64,000 nt of DNA from Pleodorina starrii (Eukaryota > Chlorophyta > Chlorophyceae > Chlamydomonadales > Volvocaceae): NCBI GenBank assembly GCA_030267565.1, contig BRXU01000002.1, forward strand, positions 6,515,501-6,579,500, in the 5' to 3' direction. The notes under the pieces were generated by a model. The model worked only from the letters and a program-made list of their open reading frames with translations. It made no database searches and had not been told where the DNA came from. Position numbers and translations under genes: made by a program. This document shows, one piece after another, positions 1-11,124 of this stretch. Every line of letters begins with the position of its first letter. Within the stretch, counting starts at the first letter, position 1.

Positions 1-129
1 ATTGCGCTTCCCCGCTACAAGCCTGTCAGCCTGTCAGCTTGCATACTCCCCCCTCTTCCTTCTCCACCCCCCTTCTCCCTCGCTCACCTCTTCCCCCCTC
101 CCCCCTCCCCCTCTCCTCCCCGCCCTCAG

Positions 130-924
130 ATGTTGTTGGATGTGATGGCCGCCGAGTCGGACCGCTCTCTGGCGCTTCACGAGGCGGCCATGGGGCTGGT
201 GGCTGAGGGCGGCATGACCCGACTGCGCAGTGTGTGGCTGCCCGACTGGGCCGCACCGCCCCACCAGCTGGTGCAGTGGCAGATGCAGCTCGCGCAGGTG
301 GGAGAGCGGGCGGCTGGGCGGCTGGGGTGGCGGCTGGGGGGGGGAGAGGGGTGAATGGACTGTTGTGGATGTCGCAGTGGCGCCAGACCCTTAGGGACAG
401 GCACACCCAGGCCAGACCCGTCAGCACAAGTCGCCCGAACCAGTGGGCCGGGGAGGGAGGGAGGGAGGGCGGAGGGGGGTGCACGGTTACCAATCGAGGC
501 CGGAGTTCCGAGCCGGGTGATGTCGATCAGCGTAAGCGCATGGAGAAGGGGATCTGCAGGCGGGATGCGGGCGGCTCTCAGCTTGAGGAGGTTGGAAGGG
601 TCTCTTAAAGTAGGAAAGCCGTTGGCGTAACCAACAGCATGAGCGCCTGAGCGAACGAATGGGGCAACGGCGAGGGGCATGTCCCGACCGTCCGCGCCAA
701 AGCCCCGCTGCGCCCACCACTGCTCCCGACACGTGATCCCTGAAAGTGCTCATGACAGTACTGTCTCCGTACTGCTGTACTTGCCGTACTCGCAGGTTGC
801 GCCCCTGGCCGCGCTGCGGCTGGTGGATCACCACTACTTTTGGCGGCTGCCGGCACCCGTGGGCTGCCCCGAGGTGCAGGACCGGCTGCAGTGGTGGGGC
901 TTCGACGCCTGGAACGTGCTGTGA
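130..924 (+). CDS. 3' end of an unidentified intron-containing gene (two last exons)
   Basis: Two exons are supported: 130-297 and 796-924, joined across an intron 298-795 with a GTGGGAG donor and a CGCAG acceptor, both in phase 0. A long C/T tract ending in CAG lies directly before 130, so 130 is read as an acceptor and not a start; earlier exons lie outside the window. The visible 98 residues are acidic and then Trp-rich, with repeated QW/WW motifs and the C-terminal end WNVL before TGA at 922-924. I do not recognise the family. No TGTAA signal was found close downstream, so the 3' end is uncertain. The exon boundaries rest on splice sites and frame continuity only. Confidence 0.5.
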
Positions 925-3290
925 GCGAGCGGGCTGCGAGAGCTGCACGGTGGGGGTAAAGAGAAGCGGAAGGGCGCCGGAAGGACGACCACATGCCTTG
1001 CCTCGTATGGAGATTCCGTTCCTTCCACCCGTTCAGTACATGTTGATCTGATCTGGATCTGAATATGCAGTGGAGCCGGGTCTGGATTCGGGTTGTGATT
1101 CGGTCTCCGAGCTGCATCTCGTGGTGGCGGTACAGGCGCTGCCGGTGGGATGGAGGGGCTGTCAGGAGGGCGGGAGGGGGGGAGGGGTAGGGGGGGGGGA
1201 GGGGGTGGCAGCCAGTCAGCGCGGGGGAAGCCTCACAGAGCTGTACCCACCAGGGGAGGGTGCAGCGCGTAACATATGGCGGCAATCGGGATACAGCGCA
1301 ACACAGGGGGGACTCCACACGTGTGAAGGTTGGGGGAGGCCTACCGGACATGATGCGTGCAGCCGCGGCGCCTCATGTTGGGACAGTGCTTCCGCGGGCG
1401 GTGAGTGTTTATACCCGCTGTCTGGGCTGGGGGCGCGCGGGCGGGAGAGGTTGCATCTTGCAGGTACGTGGATGCGCCGAGGAAGCGATGACCTGGACAT
1501 GAGACGTAGCCGTAATGGTTTCAGTGGGCTCCAGCTAGAGCAGGAAGGGAGGTCAGTCCGGGGCGGGAATCGGGTGGGTGAGTGGATTGGTGGATGGGTG
1601 GGTGGATGGATGGACGGGTGGGTGCTAGCTCCTCCTCCCGTGTGGCAGCCGCAGTGCGAGGCCTGACGCGTGTGCGGACTGGGCTTCACGCGGCGAAACA
1701 TGGGCCGGGCAGGGAGCAGGGAGGTGCCATCAGGGCAGGACAGGCGGTGGCAGGCGGGGCCTTTCGACGCTCGAGGCACGTGCCTTGCGGGTGGTCCTGG
1801 TTGGTGTTCAATGAATGAAACGTTTATTAGGCTTGTACGGTAGCCTTGCAAGTTCAGACCCGCAACCATGAGCAGCACTGGTCATCGCAAGACTGACGGC
1901 GACCCACGGGTCATGCATGTCAAGCGACAGCGGCGTCCAAGCGTGAGGCAATCGGGTATAACATCGACGTGATACAGCGGGCGCAGCTTGTATGGTCACT
2001 GCGGCAACAAACGTGGCGTACGTTCCACTGGACGACATTACCTCCGTGCGGTGCCACCGCTGCGGAGTGCGGACTGTGCTCCGGCCGGTCTCACACACAC
2101 ATGGGTACACGGTGTGGCGTTCACGCGCGTTCTGTACTGTGAAGCTTTGGCTGGGAAGCTACACTTAGCCGGGTGGGCAGGAGGGAAGCGGCACTGCATC
2201 AATGGACATCATGACACGCAGTTCGCTCTTCTTGCACATCTCGATGGAAAAAGGGGATTATACAACACGGCAGTAAGAGTGGAGCCCTGAAGTATTCGCC
2301 GCAAAGATGCTCGCACGTGCCAACTGCCTGGCGTATCGCCCCTTTCGCGACATATGCGATTGCGGTGTCGTACAGTTCTGGGATCTTTTATGGGATGGGC
2401 GCTTCGCAGCGACCGCGGCTTTCGGTCCGTTCAGCCTACCAGTTGGCTTCTCGTTGAGGATTTGCTTCGGCGCTTCTTCTTGTCTCCGGTTGGTCAGCGG
2501 CTCCGGCTCGATGGTGGACGACCCCCTGCTCGATGGGCTTCTGGTGCTCCGCTCGTCGCCTTTGGAGCCTCGTCGTCTGGATGCAATTCTGCAAGCTGTC
2601 GGCGCCAAGCTATCGCCAAGCTATATATCGCGGCCGCCTTTCGGGCAGGGGCGGCCGTTGCAGGAGCGCTTGCAATGACGAACGCGCGGTAGGAGGGTCC
2701 GCCCGTGCAGCCTTCGCTGTTGCAGCTCGTGCTGCCGCGCCCCACTAGGGGGCGCTCGTTATGATACAGGATGCGGTATTACAAGAGCCCGACTTTTGGC
2801 CTGCTTGCATGGTGTATTCCCGAGTGCTGATTCGGCTGCACCCTTGCGTTTGTCCAGGAGCTTGGTAGGCGCTTCCTGTCCAGCAGGTGCTCAGCTGGGA
2901 GCTACTTGCGTGTTGTATTCCAGGAGCTTGGCCGGCGCTTCCTGTTTCCGGTGCTGTCTCTTGGTGGCGGACATCTCATTCTTACCACTCTCGGGCTTTT
3001 GGGGATGTGTGACATGTTTCTTTTATGCTTCGTGCGTCGTGCGGGCTTGGTGCTGGTGGCTTTGCTTTCGACGCCCCTTCGCGGGTGCCCCTGGGGTAGG
3101 ATGAGTAGTCTGTCTAGCATGTACGGCTAGCAACCGGTGTGAAAGCAGGTTTTCCTTGTAAACATCGAGTCCTAGACGTTCTGCTAATGCAGGGGGGCAC
3201 GGACACGACTAATGAGCCGCGCGGCATGTGCAGTCTGTTCCACACCAGGGCATGATCAGTAATTTACCCTTTGAAGGAAGGCGCGATTGA
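925..3290. other. non-coding stretch, no supportable gene
   Basis: The short open frames here are GC-driven and have no recognisable domain. A GGTGGATG-like simple repeat lies at about 1573-1623. A short direct duplication occurs at 2854-2882 and 2920-2948 (CCAGGAGCTTGG... units 66 bp apart). I see no RNA gene or transposon end. Confidence 0.5.
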
Positions 3291-3380
3291 AGGCATCTCC
3301 CCCCGGGTCCTTTGAAACAACCGGCCCATACCAGCTCGGGTATCGGGAGACGCATCTCCCCCCGGGTCCCATCGTCAAAA

Positions 3381-3453
3381 CGAAGCTGACAGGACTCGAA
3401 CCTGCAACCCTCAGATCCGAAGTCTGATGCGCTATCCATTGCGCCACAGCTCC
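3381..3453 (-). tRNA. tRNA-Arg(UCG), copy 1
   Basis: On the minus strand this folds into a cloverleaf: acceptor GGAGCTG/CAGCTTC, D stem GCGC/GCGC, anticodon loop CTTCGGA (anticodon TCG, decoding CGA), and T arm GCAGG-TTCGAGT-CCTGT. A TTTT run follows the 3' end at once, matching a Pol III terminator. Confidence 0.95.
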
Positions 3454-3542
3454 AGGTTGGCCGAGGGGCTCCTATGAAACAACCGGCCCATACCAGCTCG
3501 AGTATCGGGAGACGCATCTCCCCCCGGGTCCCATCGTCAAAA

Positions 3543-3615
3543 CGAAGCTGACAGGACTCGAACCTGCAACCCTCAGATCCGAAGTCTGATGCGCTATCCA
3601 TTGCGCCACAGCTCC
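3543..3615 (-). tRNA. tRNA-Arg(UCG), copy 2
   Basis: Identical in sequence to copy 1, with the same TTTT terminator directly downstream. Confidence 0.95.
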
Positions 3616-3704
3616 AGGTTGGCCGAGGGGCTCCTATGAAACAACCGGCCCATACCAGCTCGAGTATCGGGAGACGCATCTCCCCCCGGGTCCCATCGTC
3701 AAAA

Positions 3705-3777
3705 CGAAGCTGACAGGACTCGAACCTGCAACCCTCAGATCCGAAGTCTGTTGCGCTATCCATTGCGCCACAGCTCC
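3705..3777 (-). tRNA. tRNA-Arg(UCG), copy 3 (anticodon-stem variant)
   Basis: Same as the other copies except for one substitution (plus strand TCTGTTGCGC instead of TCTGATGCGC). It changes the first anticodon-stem pair from T-A to an A-A mismatch. The anticodon TCG is unchanged. This copy may be less stable. Confidence 0.88.
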
Positions 3778-3866
3778 AGGTTAGCCGGGAGGCTCCTTTG
3801 AAACAACCGGCCCATACTAGCTCGGGTATCGGGAGACGCATCTCCCCCCGGGTCCCACCGTCAAAA

Positions 3867-3939
3867 CGAAGCTGACAGGACTCGAACCTGCAACCCTCAG
3901 ATCCGAAGTCTGATGCGCTATCCATTGCGCCACAGCTCC
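3867..3939 (-). tRNA. tRNA-Arg(UCG), copy 4
   Basis: Same tRNA sequence as copy 1. The adjacent spacer has a few private substitutions. Confidence 0.95.
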
Positions 3940-4028
3940 AGGTTGGCCGAGGGGCTCCTACGAAACAACCGGCCCATACCAGCTCGAGTATCGGGAGACG
4001 CATCTCCCCCCGGGTCCCATCGTCAAAA

Positions 4029-4101
4029 CGAAGCTGACAGGACTCGAACCTGCAACCCTCAGATCCGAAGTCTGATGCGCTATCCATTGCGCCACAGCTC
4101 C
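4029..4101 (-). tRNA. tRNA-Arg(UCG), copy 5
   Basis: Same tRNA sequence as copy 1. It is first in the array in the direction of transcription; beyond it only a degenerate fragment remains. Confidence 0.95.
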
Positions 4102-4165
4102 AGGTTGGCCGGGAGGCTCCTATGAAACATCTGGCCCATACCAGCTAGGGTTGCGCCATTGCTCC

Positions 4166-4985
4166 TTAATAGAGGAACGCCAAGCATGTATGTCTAGTCA
4201 TGACAGTACATACTGAACGTAAGGCCAGCGACTTGGGCACGAGCAACGGCATCTCACGTAAGGCCAGCGACAGCAGGTGACTCGGGGAGAAGGCCAGTTA
4301 TACATTAAAGCGTCATTTAAGTCATAAATCTAGCCCAGTCGGAACACCAGTTGTGCGGGGCGGCCAGTAATGCTGTGCAGGGGTTGGTTGCACCAGCCAT
4401 AAAAAGGACACCCAATCATGCATGGATCCATATTTTATTTACCCTGTCATAACGCGCTCTTCCCCCTGATCATTGCAGAGTTCATGGGCCACCTGAAATA
4501 CTGCTCTACATGCATTCCTATGGTATGCCGGTGAACACCCTCCATGGGCTGGGCGTAAGCCTGGCAGGCAGTCCCCAACCTGCTTGTCGTTGATGATAGA
4601 TGCCTCGCTGATGGCAATATGGCTCCAGAGAGCTCAGTGCTTACGTTACTTGGGCTACAACAAACCTTTTGCAAGACGACGGGAATGGCTGCGAACGCCG
4701 CCAATTGCCAACTGCATATTTCAGGGGGTGGGGGGGGGGGGCACGGCAAGCGCGCGGAAGCGGCTCATAAGCTTGGATATATACATGGAAGGTGGGGCGG
4801 GCATTTGGGAGCTGGACGGCAACGAGACGGCACGGTACCTCGGGCTACACAACAGCCCTGGTACGCAGTTCTAAGCCTGCACCAAGCAGCTGCTCGCGGC
4901 AGCGGGTCTCTTTTGGACGCAGTGCCCTGTGTCGTGACGAGGTAGTTACCACCCCTAAGCAATGCATGCCCCTGTATTTTAACTC
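4166..4985. other. non-coding stretch left of LINE-A
   Basis: No coding signal or RNA gene is recognised. A run of about 13 G lies near 4729-4741. This is the sequence into which LINE-A inserted. Confidence 0.5.
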
Positions 4986-5133
<148 letters not shown>

Positions 5134-5232
5134 ACTATTAATATTACGCCGGGCAAAACCCTCGGCGGGCTCGATGAGGCTCGACTAGGAACCTATACGC
5201 CGCCACCACCAGGGAAGCCCCACAAAACAGCC

Positions 5233-6133
5233 TTACCCTGCCCCTTGACGATTGAACGTGTAGCATGTGGGTCCCTCGAGGGAGCGTCGCCGTAGGACTA
5301 TGTTATTCAGGTACTTGATTGTGAGGTCATGTAGGCACACGCAGCATTGTGTGGCAGCCTCTGGTGGCACACCGAGCTCGGTGATAAGGGGCTTTAGGTC
5401 ATTGCGAATCGTCCCACCGAATCCAAGTGTGGTGGCTTCCTTCGGAGTATACCGCACTTTCCAGCCGTTGGCCTTGAGCCTGCGGGCTAGCTTCGCGTGC
5501 TGTTTTGCTTTTTGCTCATTCTTTTCGTCATGCCGGAGGTCCCCTGTGTACCCAATCTCAATCACAAAAACGGTGTGTTTTGAGCGGTCCGGTGGTCCGT
5601 TATACGGTGTGGTTTGCTCTAAATTCGATAGTGGTAGGGTCGGGATAAGGAGGAGGTCTCGCTGGAGGTCTCGCATTTTTTTCTCTTTTTTCCGGGATAT
5701 TGGGTAAAAGCCATTTCGGCAGTCGAGTACCAATGAGCATTCCGGGCTGGCGTCTTCTGCACAGGCGTCAATGATAGTGTAGCACCCACCATACCTGCCT
5801 TTGTGTATGGTATCTGTGATAAGCAGGGCAGCGGCGTTGTGCCGTTTTATGTACATGGCTATATGACCGGTTTCCTTGCATCCTCCCAAAATATTTCCGC
5901 CTGAATCTGGTATGCCGCATAGGGGGCAGGGGGCTTTGTCCTCATTTGCGGCGTTGGTGAGCACTTCTGGGTTTTTCGTTGGTATGACGTATCGTTTGGC
6001 AAGTCCGGCGTGCCATAATTGGCCCCACCTGTAGTCGAATGCTCGCTTAAAAAGGCTATGTCCGCCTCCGCGGGTGATCGTTAAGTTGCTAGTTCGTGCG
6101 CAGAGTTTAGGGCCGGCTTTTTCGCATAGATTC
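5233..6133 (-). pseudogene. LINE-A C-terminal polyprotein fragment (zinc knuckle + restriction-like endonuclease)
   Basis: An open frame runs on the minus strand from the gypsy junction at 6133 to a stop at 5233. It continues the coding sequence at 26880-26771 once the gypsy element and one GATTC copy are removed. Order: a basic segment, the CCHC knuckle (CPLCGIPDSGG then ILGGC...H...RHN), an aspartate-containing RDLLLIPT segment, then VFVIEIGYTGD and a Lys/His-rich helix ending in NGWKVRYT. The knuckle followed by an acidic D...E-x-G core is the expected layout of the restriction-like endonuclease in R2/Dualen-type LINEs. It is a fragment only, with no RT. Confidence 0.75.
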
Positions 6134-6197
6134 TGTTGTAAGCTTTAGAAATGTCCGACTGCATGGGGGCAGTCAGAACTGCCGATTAGAGAAATGC
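6134..6197 (-). repeat. gypsy 3' LTR, outer fragment
   Basis: Matches positions 1-64 of the other LTR (17606-17669): begins TGTTGTAAGC and ends GAAATGC, where the tyrosine-recombinase element starts. Confidence 0.9.
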
Positions 6198-6473
6198 CGG
6201 ACTTTCAGCCGTAAGGGTGGAAGGCAGCTTCCCTGACTGTAGCCACGAACCGAATAAACACGACCGGAAGTCGCAACTATTCCTCTCTCACAGCAGTGCA
6301 ATATATGTGAATTGCACTGCCGTATTCCGTACGGCACCTCGCAGAGAGGTGCCTCTTCTGGCTGGCTGCGCCAGCCCTAAGCATCCGCCGCAGCATAGCT
6401 GCGACGATTGCTTAGGTATCTACGCACCGCTGCCCAGTCTGCGGTGCGAGGTGGCCCTAGAGGGCCATCATGT
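6198..6473 (+). repeat. split direct repeat A1
   Basis: 276 bp. Identical to A2 (10857-11124) except for one 8-nt length difference near 6270. Forms the 5' end of the element. Confidence 0.95.
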
Positions 6474-6562
6474 CATGTTGAACAACTTTAATCCTGTTGA
6501 ACAACTTTTAAAAAGAGAGGTGTCTTATTACGCGTAACCTCGTTTTCAGAAGTTAGAATACA

Positions 6563-6934
6563 GTGAAGGATATTCCTCATACTTCAAGAATGGAACAGCG
6601 AATTACAGATCTGGAGGCGACCTTGGTCACCGCACGAGCCGACCAAACTGCTGCTGAGACTGCCAAGCCCGCCGCAGAAGACCGTGCAGAGAATGCCGAA
6701 GAGATGGCCAAGCAGCTTGAACTCGTGGTCGACCAAGCCGGCCCATCCACGCGCCATTACCCCAACTCCAGCCATCACCAGCCTGAACGATCGCCTACTG
6801 CGCCTTGGAGCTTTATAAGGGCTCGCCTGGAGGCCAGCATCACCTACATCAAGGACAACATACAACCGGAGCTGCGTCAGTCATCGTCGGCGCTGGTCTA
6901 CGTGGGCATGGCGCTGGGCATGCTTAGCAGGTGA
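6563..6934 (+). CDS. Gag-like coiled-coil ORF of the tyrosine-recombinase element
   Basis: Short frame (about 120 residues). Its first half is an Ala/Glu-rich heptad-like helix (residues about 10-60), followed by a Ser/His/Pro linker and a second helix. Its position just inside A1 and upstream of RT is that of gag in DIRS-like elements. No zinc knuckle is visible. The call rests on position and coiled-coil character, not on a conserved motif. Confidence 0.5.
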   Translation: MKDIPHTSRMEQRITDLEATLVTARADQTAAETAKPAAEDRAENAEEMAKQLELVVDQAGPSTRHYPNSSHHQPERSPTAPWSFIRARLEASITYIKDNIQPELRQSSSALVYVGMALGMLSR

Positions 6935-6949
6935 ACATGGCCATGTGCC

Positions 6950-7501
6950 ATGGCATTAACACGGGCTTCCGCAGGTACTCCGCCGCCGCAAAAACCCATC
7001 CCCGAGGCGTCGCAGTTCGCGGCGGCCTACCAGAACTACGCGCTGTCAAAGGTCGGCCGCACCCAAGAAGTTTTCCCTCCTGGAGAACAAGGTGGCGGCG
7101 GACGACGCGGCGATGGTTATGCAACAGCGGCCCTCGAGCCAGTAGCACCGGCCCCCGAGGAGTTCAGGCCCCGGCCCGTCGTCATCCCAGTTTTTTGGGA
7201 CGGTCGTCGTCGGGTCAACAATGAGCTCCGTTTCGACTCGTTCCAGTACGAGACGTTGGACCAGCTCCACGAGGTGCTCCAGCCCGGCGAATTTATGTCC
7301 ATAGCCGACCTGAAGTCGGGTTACCACCACATCGATATGCACAGCAGTGCGCACACGTTCCTGGGCTTCGCCTGGCGCGGGCCCTATTACGTCTTCAATC
7401 AGCTACCGTTTAGCTTTGCACCCGCGTGCCACTGCTTCACGATAGTGATGCGTCAGCTGCTGGGCCACTGGCGGCAAGCCGGCCACCGCTGTCGGTGCTG
7501 A
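6950..7501 (+). pseudogene. DIRS-type reverse transcriptase, truncated before the catalytic box
   Basis: Residues about 85-175 carry the RT block: VNNELRFDSFQYETLDQL, then MSIADLKSGYHH (first catalytic Asp in ADLKSGY) and YYVFNQLPFSFAPACHCF. The frame stops at 7499-7501 right after GHRC. In the next frame the place of the expected YVDD box reads GADTVDG, so the second Asp of the catalytic pair is replaced by Thr. The RT is inactive by both frameshift and motif loss. Similarity is to DIRS-clade RTs, not to the gypsy RT at 14014-15708. Confidence 0.8.
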
Positions 7502-7828
7502 CACGGTCGATGGCAGCATCCACGCTCACGTGAACGCCACGCAGCTGGCTACACTCCACGGATAGATTCTTGCAGATATGGCCAATGCCAGCTTCGTCGT
7601 CAACATGGGGTCAACAAGTGCCAGCTACAGCCCTCCCGGCGTGTGTCGTACCTTGGCGCCACCGCAGACACCGCCACTGGCACACTAACAGTGCCCCCAC
7701 AGCACTCCGTGATCGTATCCTGACCTCAGCGCTACACGACAGCCACTGCTGCAGCATCCGGACCGTCGCAAGTCTCGTGGGCATCATCATGTCGATGCGG
7801 TACCCCTTTTGGATTCTTAGCTCTCCTG

Positions 7829-8224
7829 ATGAACCGCCGCCTCGTTCATTGGCACAACGAGCAGCTAACCGCGGGCCCCGACCTGACGCATCACTGCCCC
7901 CTCAGCGACGCAACCATCGGAGAGCTGAAGTTCTGGCAGGAATCTGCCTCACGCTTCAACGGGCGCCGATCCCTCCGGTCCCCGTCTGTTGTTCACACCA
8001 TTATTCACACGGACGCGGCCGGTAGCCCGCACTACGAGTACAGTATGGCGTTGGGGGGATTCTCCGTGACAAACGGCCGCGCCGCGGCGGGCGTCGTCGT
8101 CCGGGCGTCGTCCACGGCACTGGAGCTAGAGTCTGTCGAGCTCGGGTTGCGCAACCTCAACCGTGACGGTCAGCTCAGTGACCAGCACGCCCTGATCCGG
8201 ACGGACAACCCTTGGGTGTTCTTA
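7829..8224 (+). pseudogene. DIRS-type RNase H region
   Basis: Frame with RNase H-like landmarks: HTDAAGS (first Asp), then a Glu in TALELESVELGLRNL and an Asp in ALIRTDN. This fits the connection/RNase H part that follows RT in DIRS elements. Homology breaks off near 8225, where an AT-rich stretch (8225-8455) interrupts. Homology resumes at about 8690 with a VDVNLFAPTTTH segment typical of the block after DIRS RNase H. Confidence 0.6.
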
Positions 8225-8689
8225 TACCGTACCGACGCAATCCTTTCGCGACGCGGTTATTTTTCGAGGTCGGAAATATCTATAAAATTGGATGCGAAAT
8301 ACGAAAAACGCAAACTTTTTGCGAGGCGCCGGTAGGAGCTTATTATCTATAACTTTTTATGAAAATTTGCCAGCTCGCGAGCCATATATACAAGTTTTAC
8401 TCGCCTCTTATCTTCAACGCAACGGCGTCGCATTCTATTAATGAAATTGGACATGCCGGGTGCCGTACCTACTTCCCGCCTCCCATTCGCCCCACAGCCA
8501 CAGGCTTAGGCCTTGGGCTGCTTGCCTCTTCGCAGCGGCATATCCGCATTCTCGGCCCCCTTTCACCCGTGCAGCAGCCTGCCCACCGCTCCCCGCGCTG
8601 CCCTTGCTCCCCGCCTGCCACGGCCCCTTGCTTGCCGGTTGAGAGGGGCCGGCCCCCGTTGGCTCCGCCGCCGCCGCCTCTACTCCCCG

Positions 8690-9000
8690 ACCGGCCGGTT
8701 GACGTGAACTTGTTCGCGCCGACCACGACCCACTAGCTGCCCCGCTACTTCAGTCAGTACTGCACGCCGGACACAGCCGGGGTCACTGCCTTTGACCAGC
8801 AATGGGGCTGTCACGCCCGGTTATCGCACTAGTTGGGTTCACACAAGGCGAGCACTGCTGGCGCCAACCCCCCTTTTTCACCTGATGGGCCGGGCACTTG
8901 AGCACGCCGAGCTTTGCCACGCACGCATGTGCATAATCGTCCCCAATTTTGGCCAACGGCCCCCTGGTGGCCCCTGCTAGTGGCCGCGCGGGGGGGGGCA
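8690..9000 (+). pseudogene. post-RNase H segment of the DIRS-like element
   Basis: Fragments in shifting frames: VDVNLFAP...LPRYFSQY, then FDQQWG, then PPF followed by GRALEHAELCHARMCII and APWWPLL. They match the usual DIRS order of a VDLFA...N..LP..S block, an FPPF block and a VP.W...WW..L block. Several indels separate them. Confidence 0.55.
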
Positions 9001-9429
9001 TTTTTCGGTAGTTCGCGTTGGCATGCTGGGTGGTGCCCCAATCGTACGACATGTTCCTCGGAGGCGCCTGTGGAAACCGGGTGCCGCGGGGTGCTCCCCG
9101 CTGGCGCACCCTGGCGTTGTTGGTCGAGTTCTGGCACAACGCACCCCGGGCCGACGTGGCGGTCCCACCCCTGTCAGGGCAGACCGCTTGCTTGCCTAAA
9201 TATGCCCCGCTTGCCCTCCGAGGGCCCGATGCTACAACATGCCAGCTTATTCCAACCGCACAGCGGCTCCCTCCGCCCCCGCCCCGCCCCGACGCCGCCC
9301 GGATGCAGACGCGCTAGCGCCACTCACAGCCGCGGGCCTCGCGTCTACACCCGATACTGAGTTCCAGCGCCTCGCAGCTAGCTTGGCTCAGCACCGGCAC
9401 CGGCACCGGCGCCGTCCGGCGCCTCGGCA

Positions 9430-10345
9430 CGTACGAGGGGCCGTGGGCCCGGTGGAAGGATTGGTGCGCGCGTGCAGGCGTGGACCCGTACTCAGCCCAC
9501 ATCACACGGGTGGACCTCATCCTCACCACCGAACGGGAATGCTGCGAACAGCAGGGGAGCGGCAGCGCCGCGGTCAGCAAGGCTACCGCCGCGATCACAA
9601 CTGACTACTCACTCCTGGACCTGCTCTCACCGTGCCAAGGACCCCTCTGCAGCATCGTCCGGGCGACAGCAGTGCGGGCTCTAACACCGACGACCCGCTT
9701 GCGGGACGCCTTCACAGCAGCCGATCTCCAGGCCCTGACCGACTTCCACCTCACGCCCTCCTGCAGCCTCCACATCCGCGTGATCGTCTGCAGCATCGTG
9801 CTGTTGTACTTCGGCACCCGGCCCTCCAGCGGAATGGCGCGGGTGCTGGTGCACCCAGAATTCATGCGTTTCGACCCCCCGACCCCGCTGCGGTGGGTCG
9901 AGCTCACACCGTGGAAAGGCAAGACAGATCCGATCGCCGCCAGGAGGACGGTCACCATCGCAGCGGACGGCACCAGCTCCTGCCCAGTGGGGATCCTGCC
10001 CCGTCTCCGTGCAGGGGCGCTACATCCGCGTCCCGCAGCGTGGCCTCAATTGGGCCCCCTACTGCGGCTGGTCAACGGCGGCGCGCTCACCCAGGTCACA
10101 GCCCCGGCAGAGGTAGGGATTTCCCCGATGCCGTACGATGCCTTCAACAAGGCTGTAACGGAGCACTGCGCCGCCGCGGGTATCAAGGGCCACATGACCA
10201 CGCACAGCATGCACATCGGGGCGGCCACCACCGCCATCAACGGTGGCACCTCACGTGTCACGTGGCCTCACGGCCTCACGTGGCACGTGAGGCCGTTATA
10301 GCGCACGGCCACTGGGCCGACCCTGCCCAGAGCTACGTCCGGCCC
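9430..10345 (+). pseudogene. Tyrosine recombinase (YR) of the DIRS-like element, broken
   Basis: Starts in a W-x-x-W SAM-like N-terminal helix region (VDPYSAHIT), continues through an open catalytic core of about 250 residues (RVIVCSIVLLYFGTRPSSGM around the Arg-I region), and reaches the box THSMHIGAAT. That box normally reads H-x-x-R; here the Arg position is His (codon CAC). A 32-nt palindromic insertion at 10257-10288 shifts the frame right after GGTSR. The end GHWADPAQSYV, with the presumed nucleophile Tyr, is only readable in another frame. Enzyme activity is unlikely. Confidence 0.8.
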
Positions 10346-10621
10346 CCGCCGCACCAGGCGGTGCACATCGGCGCCGCCCTGAGCGCCCGCCCATGCGCCA
10401 GCTGCCCCCTCGTCCTTGACTCGTCGGCACCCCGCGCGCCCGACAGCGCCTGACTGCGCAGTTCGGGACCCACGGCACGGCGGCCCCGATTGCAACCATC
10501 GCTGGACGATCGGAACTGCTCCGACCCGCGCCCCAATGGCATATGGCACCCTGGCAGACCAGACACCAAACGAACCGGCCAGAGGAGCAGCCATACCCGT
10601 TCCGCACGTACCTGTTCAAGG

Positions 10622-10856
10622 TCCGCAGGCCTCTAGCTAGCTCTACAGAGAACCTGTCGTGTCCTTGTGAGTCGTGCGTGTCGCGTCTAAGCAACATCAG
10701 CCCCAACCGCCGTGCTCCCTTTGTCCGCCCTGCAGTAAGTCGCTTCCCGTCGGCCGGCCCTTCGGGCCGCCCCGGGCCCTAGTCAGCTCCGGCACTTCCA
10801 GCATCGCGCGGCGCGGACTGGAGGTCGTGATAGGTGAGTGGCAAGGGAAGGGAAGC
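10622..10856 (+). repeat. split direct repeat B1
   Basis: 235 bp, identical by eye to B2 (11587-11821). Directly abuts A2. Confidence 0.95.
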
Positions 10857-11124
10857 CGGACTTTCAGCCGTAAGGGTGGAAGGCAGCTTCCCTGACTGTA
10901 GCCACGAACCGAATAAACACGACCGGAATATTCCTCTCTCACAGCAGTGCAATATATGTGAATTGCACTGCCGTATTCCGTACGGCACCTCGCAGAGAGG
11001 TGCCTCTTCTGGCTGGCTGCGCCAGCCCTAAGCATCCGCCGCAGCATAGCTGCGACGATTGCTTAGGTATCTACGCACCGCTGCCCAGTCTGCGGTGCGA
11101 GGTGGCCCTAGAGGGCCATCATGT
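10857..11124 (+). repeat. split direct repeat A2
   Basis: 268 bp copy of A1, fused head-on to the end of B1 as expected for the internal complementary region. Confidence 0.95.

Larger units (their letters stand above)
3291..4139 (-). repeat. 162-bp tandem array carrying tRNA-Arg genes
   Basis: Five units start exactly 162 bp apart. Each has one tRNA (73 nt) and an 89-nt spacer containing a conserved CATCTCCCCCCGGGTCC block. A sixth, degenerate remnant (TTGCGCCATTGCTCC) lies at about 4150-4165. Spacers differ at only a few bases, which points to recent unequal crossing-over or gene conversion. Confidence 0.95.

Noticed and set aside
3209..4087. Long minus-strand frame with a repeated CGAMDSASDFGSEG unit
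   Set aside because: It is a translation through the tRNA-Arg tandem array; tRNA structure and spacing explain the sequence.
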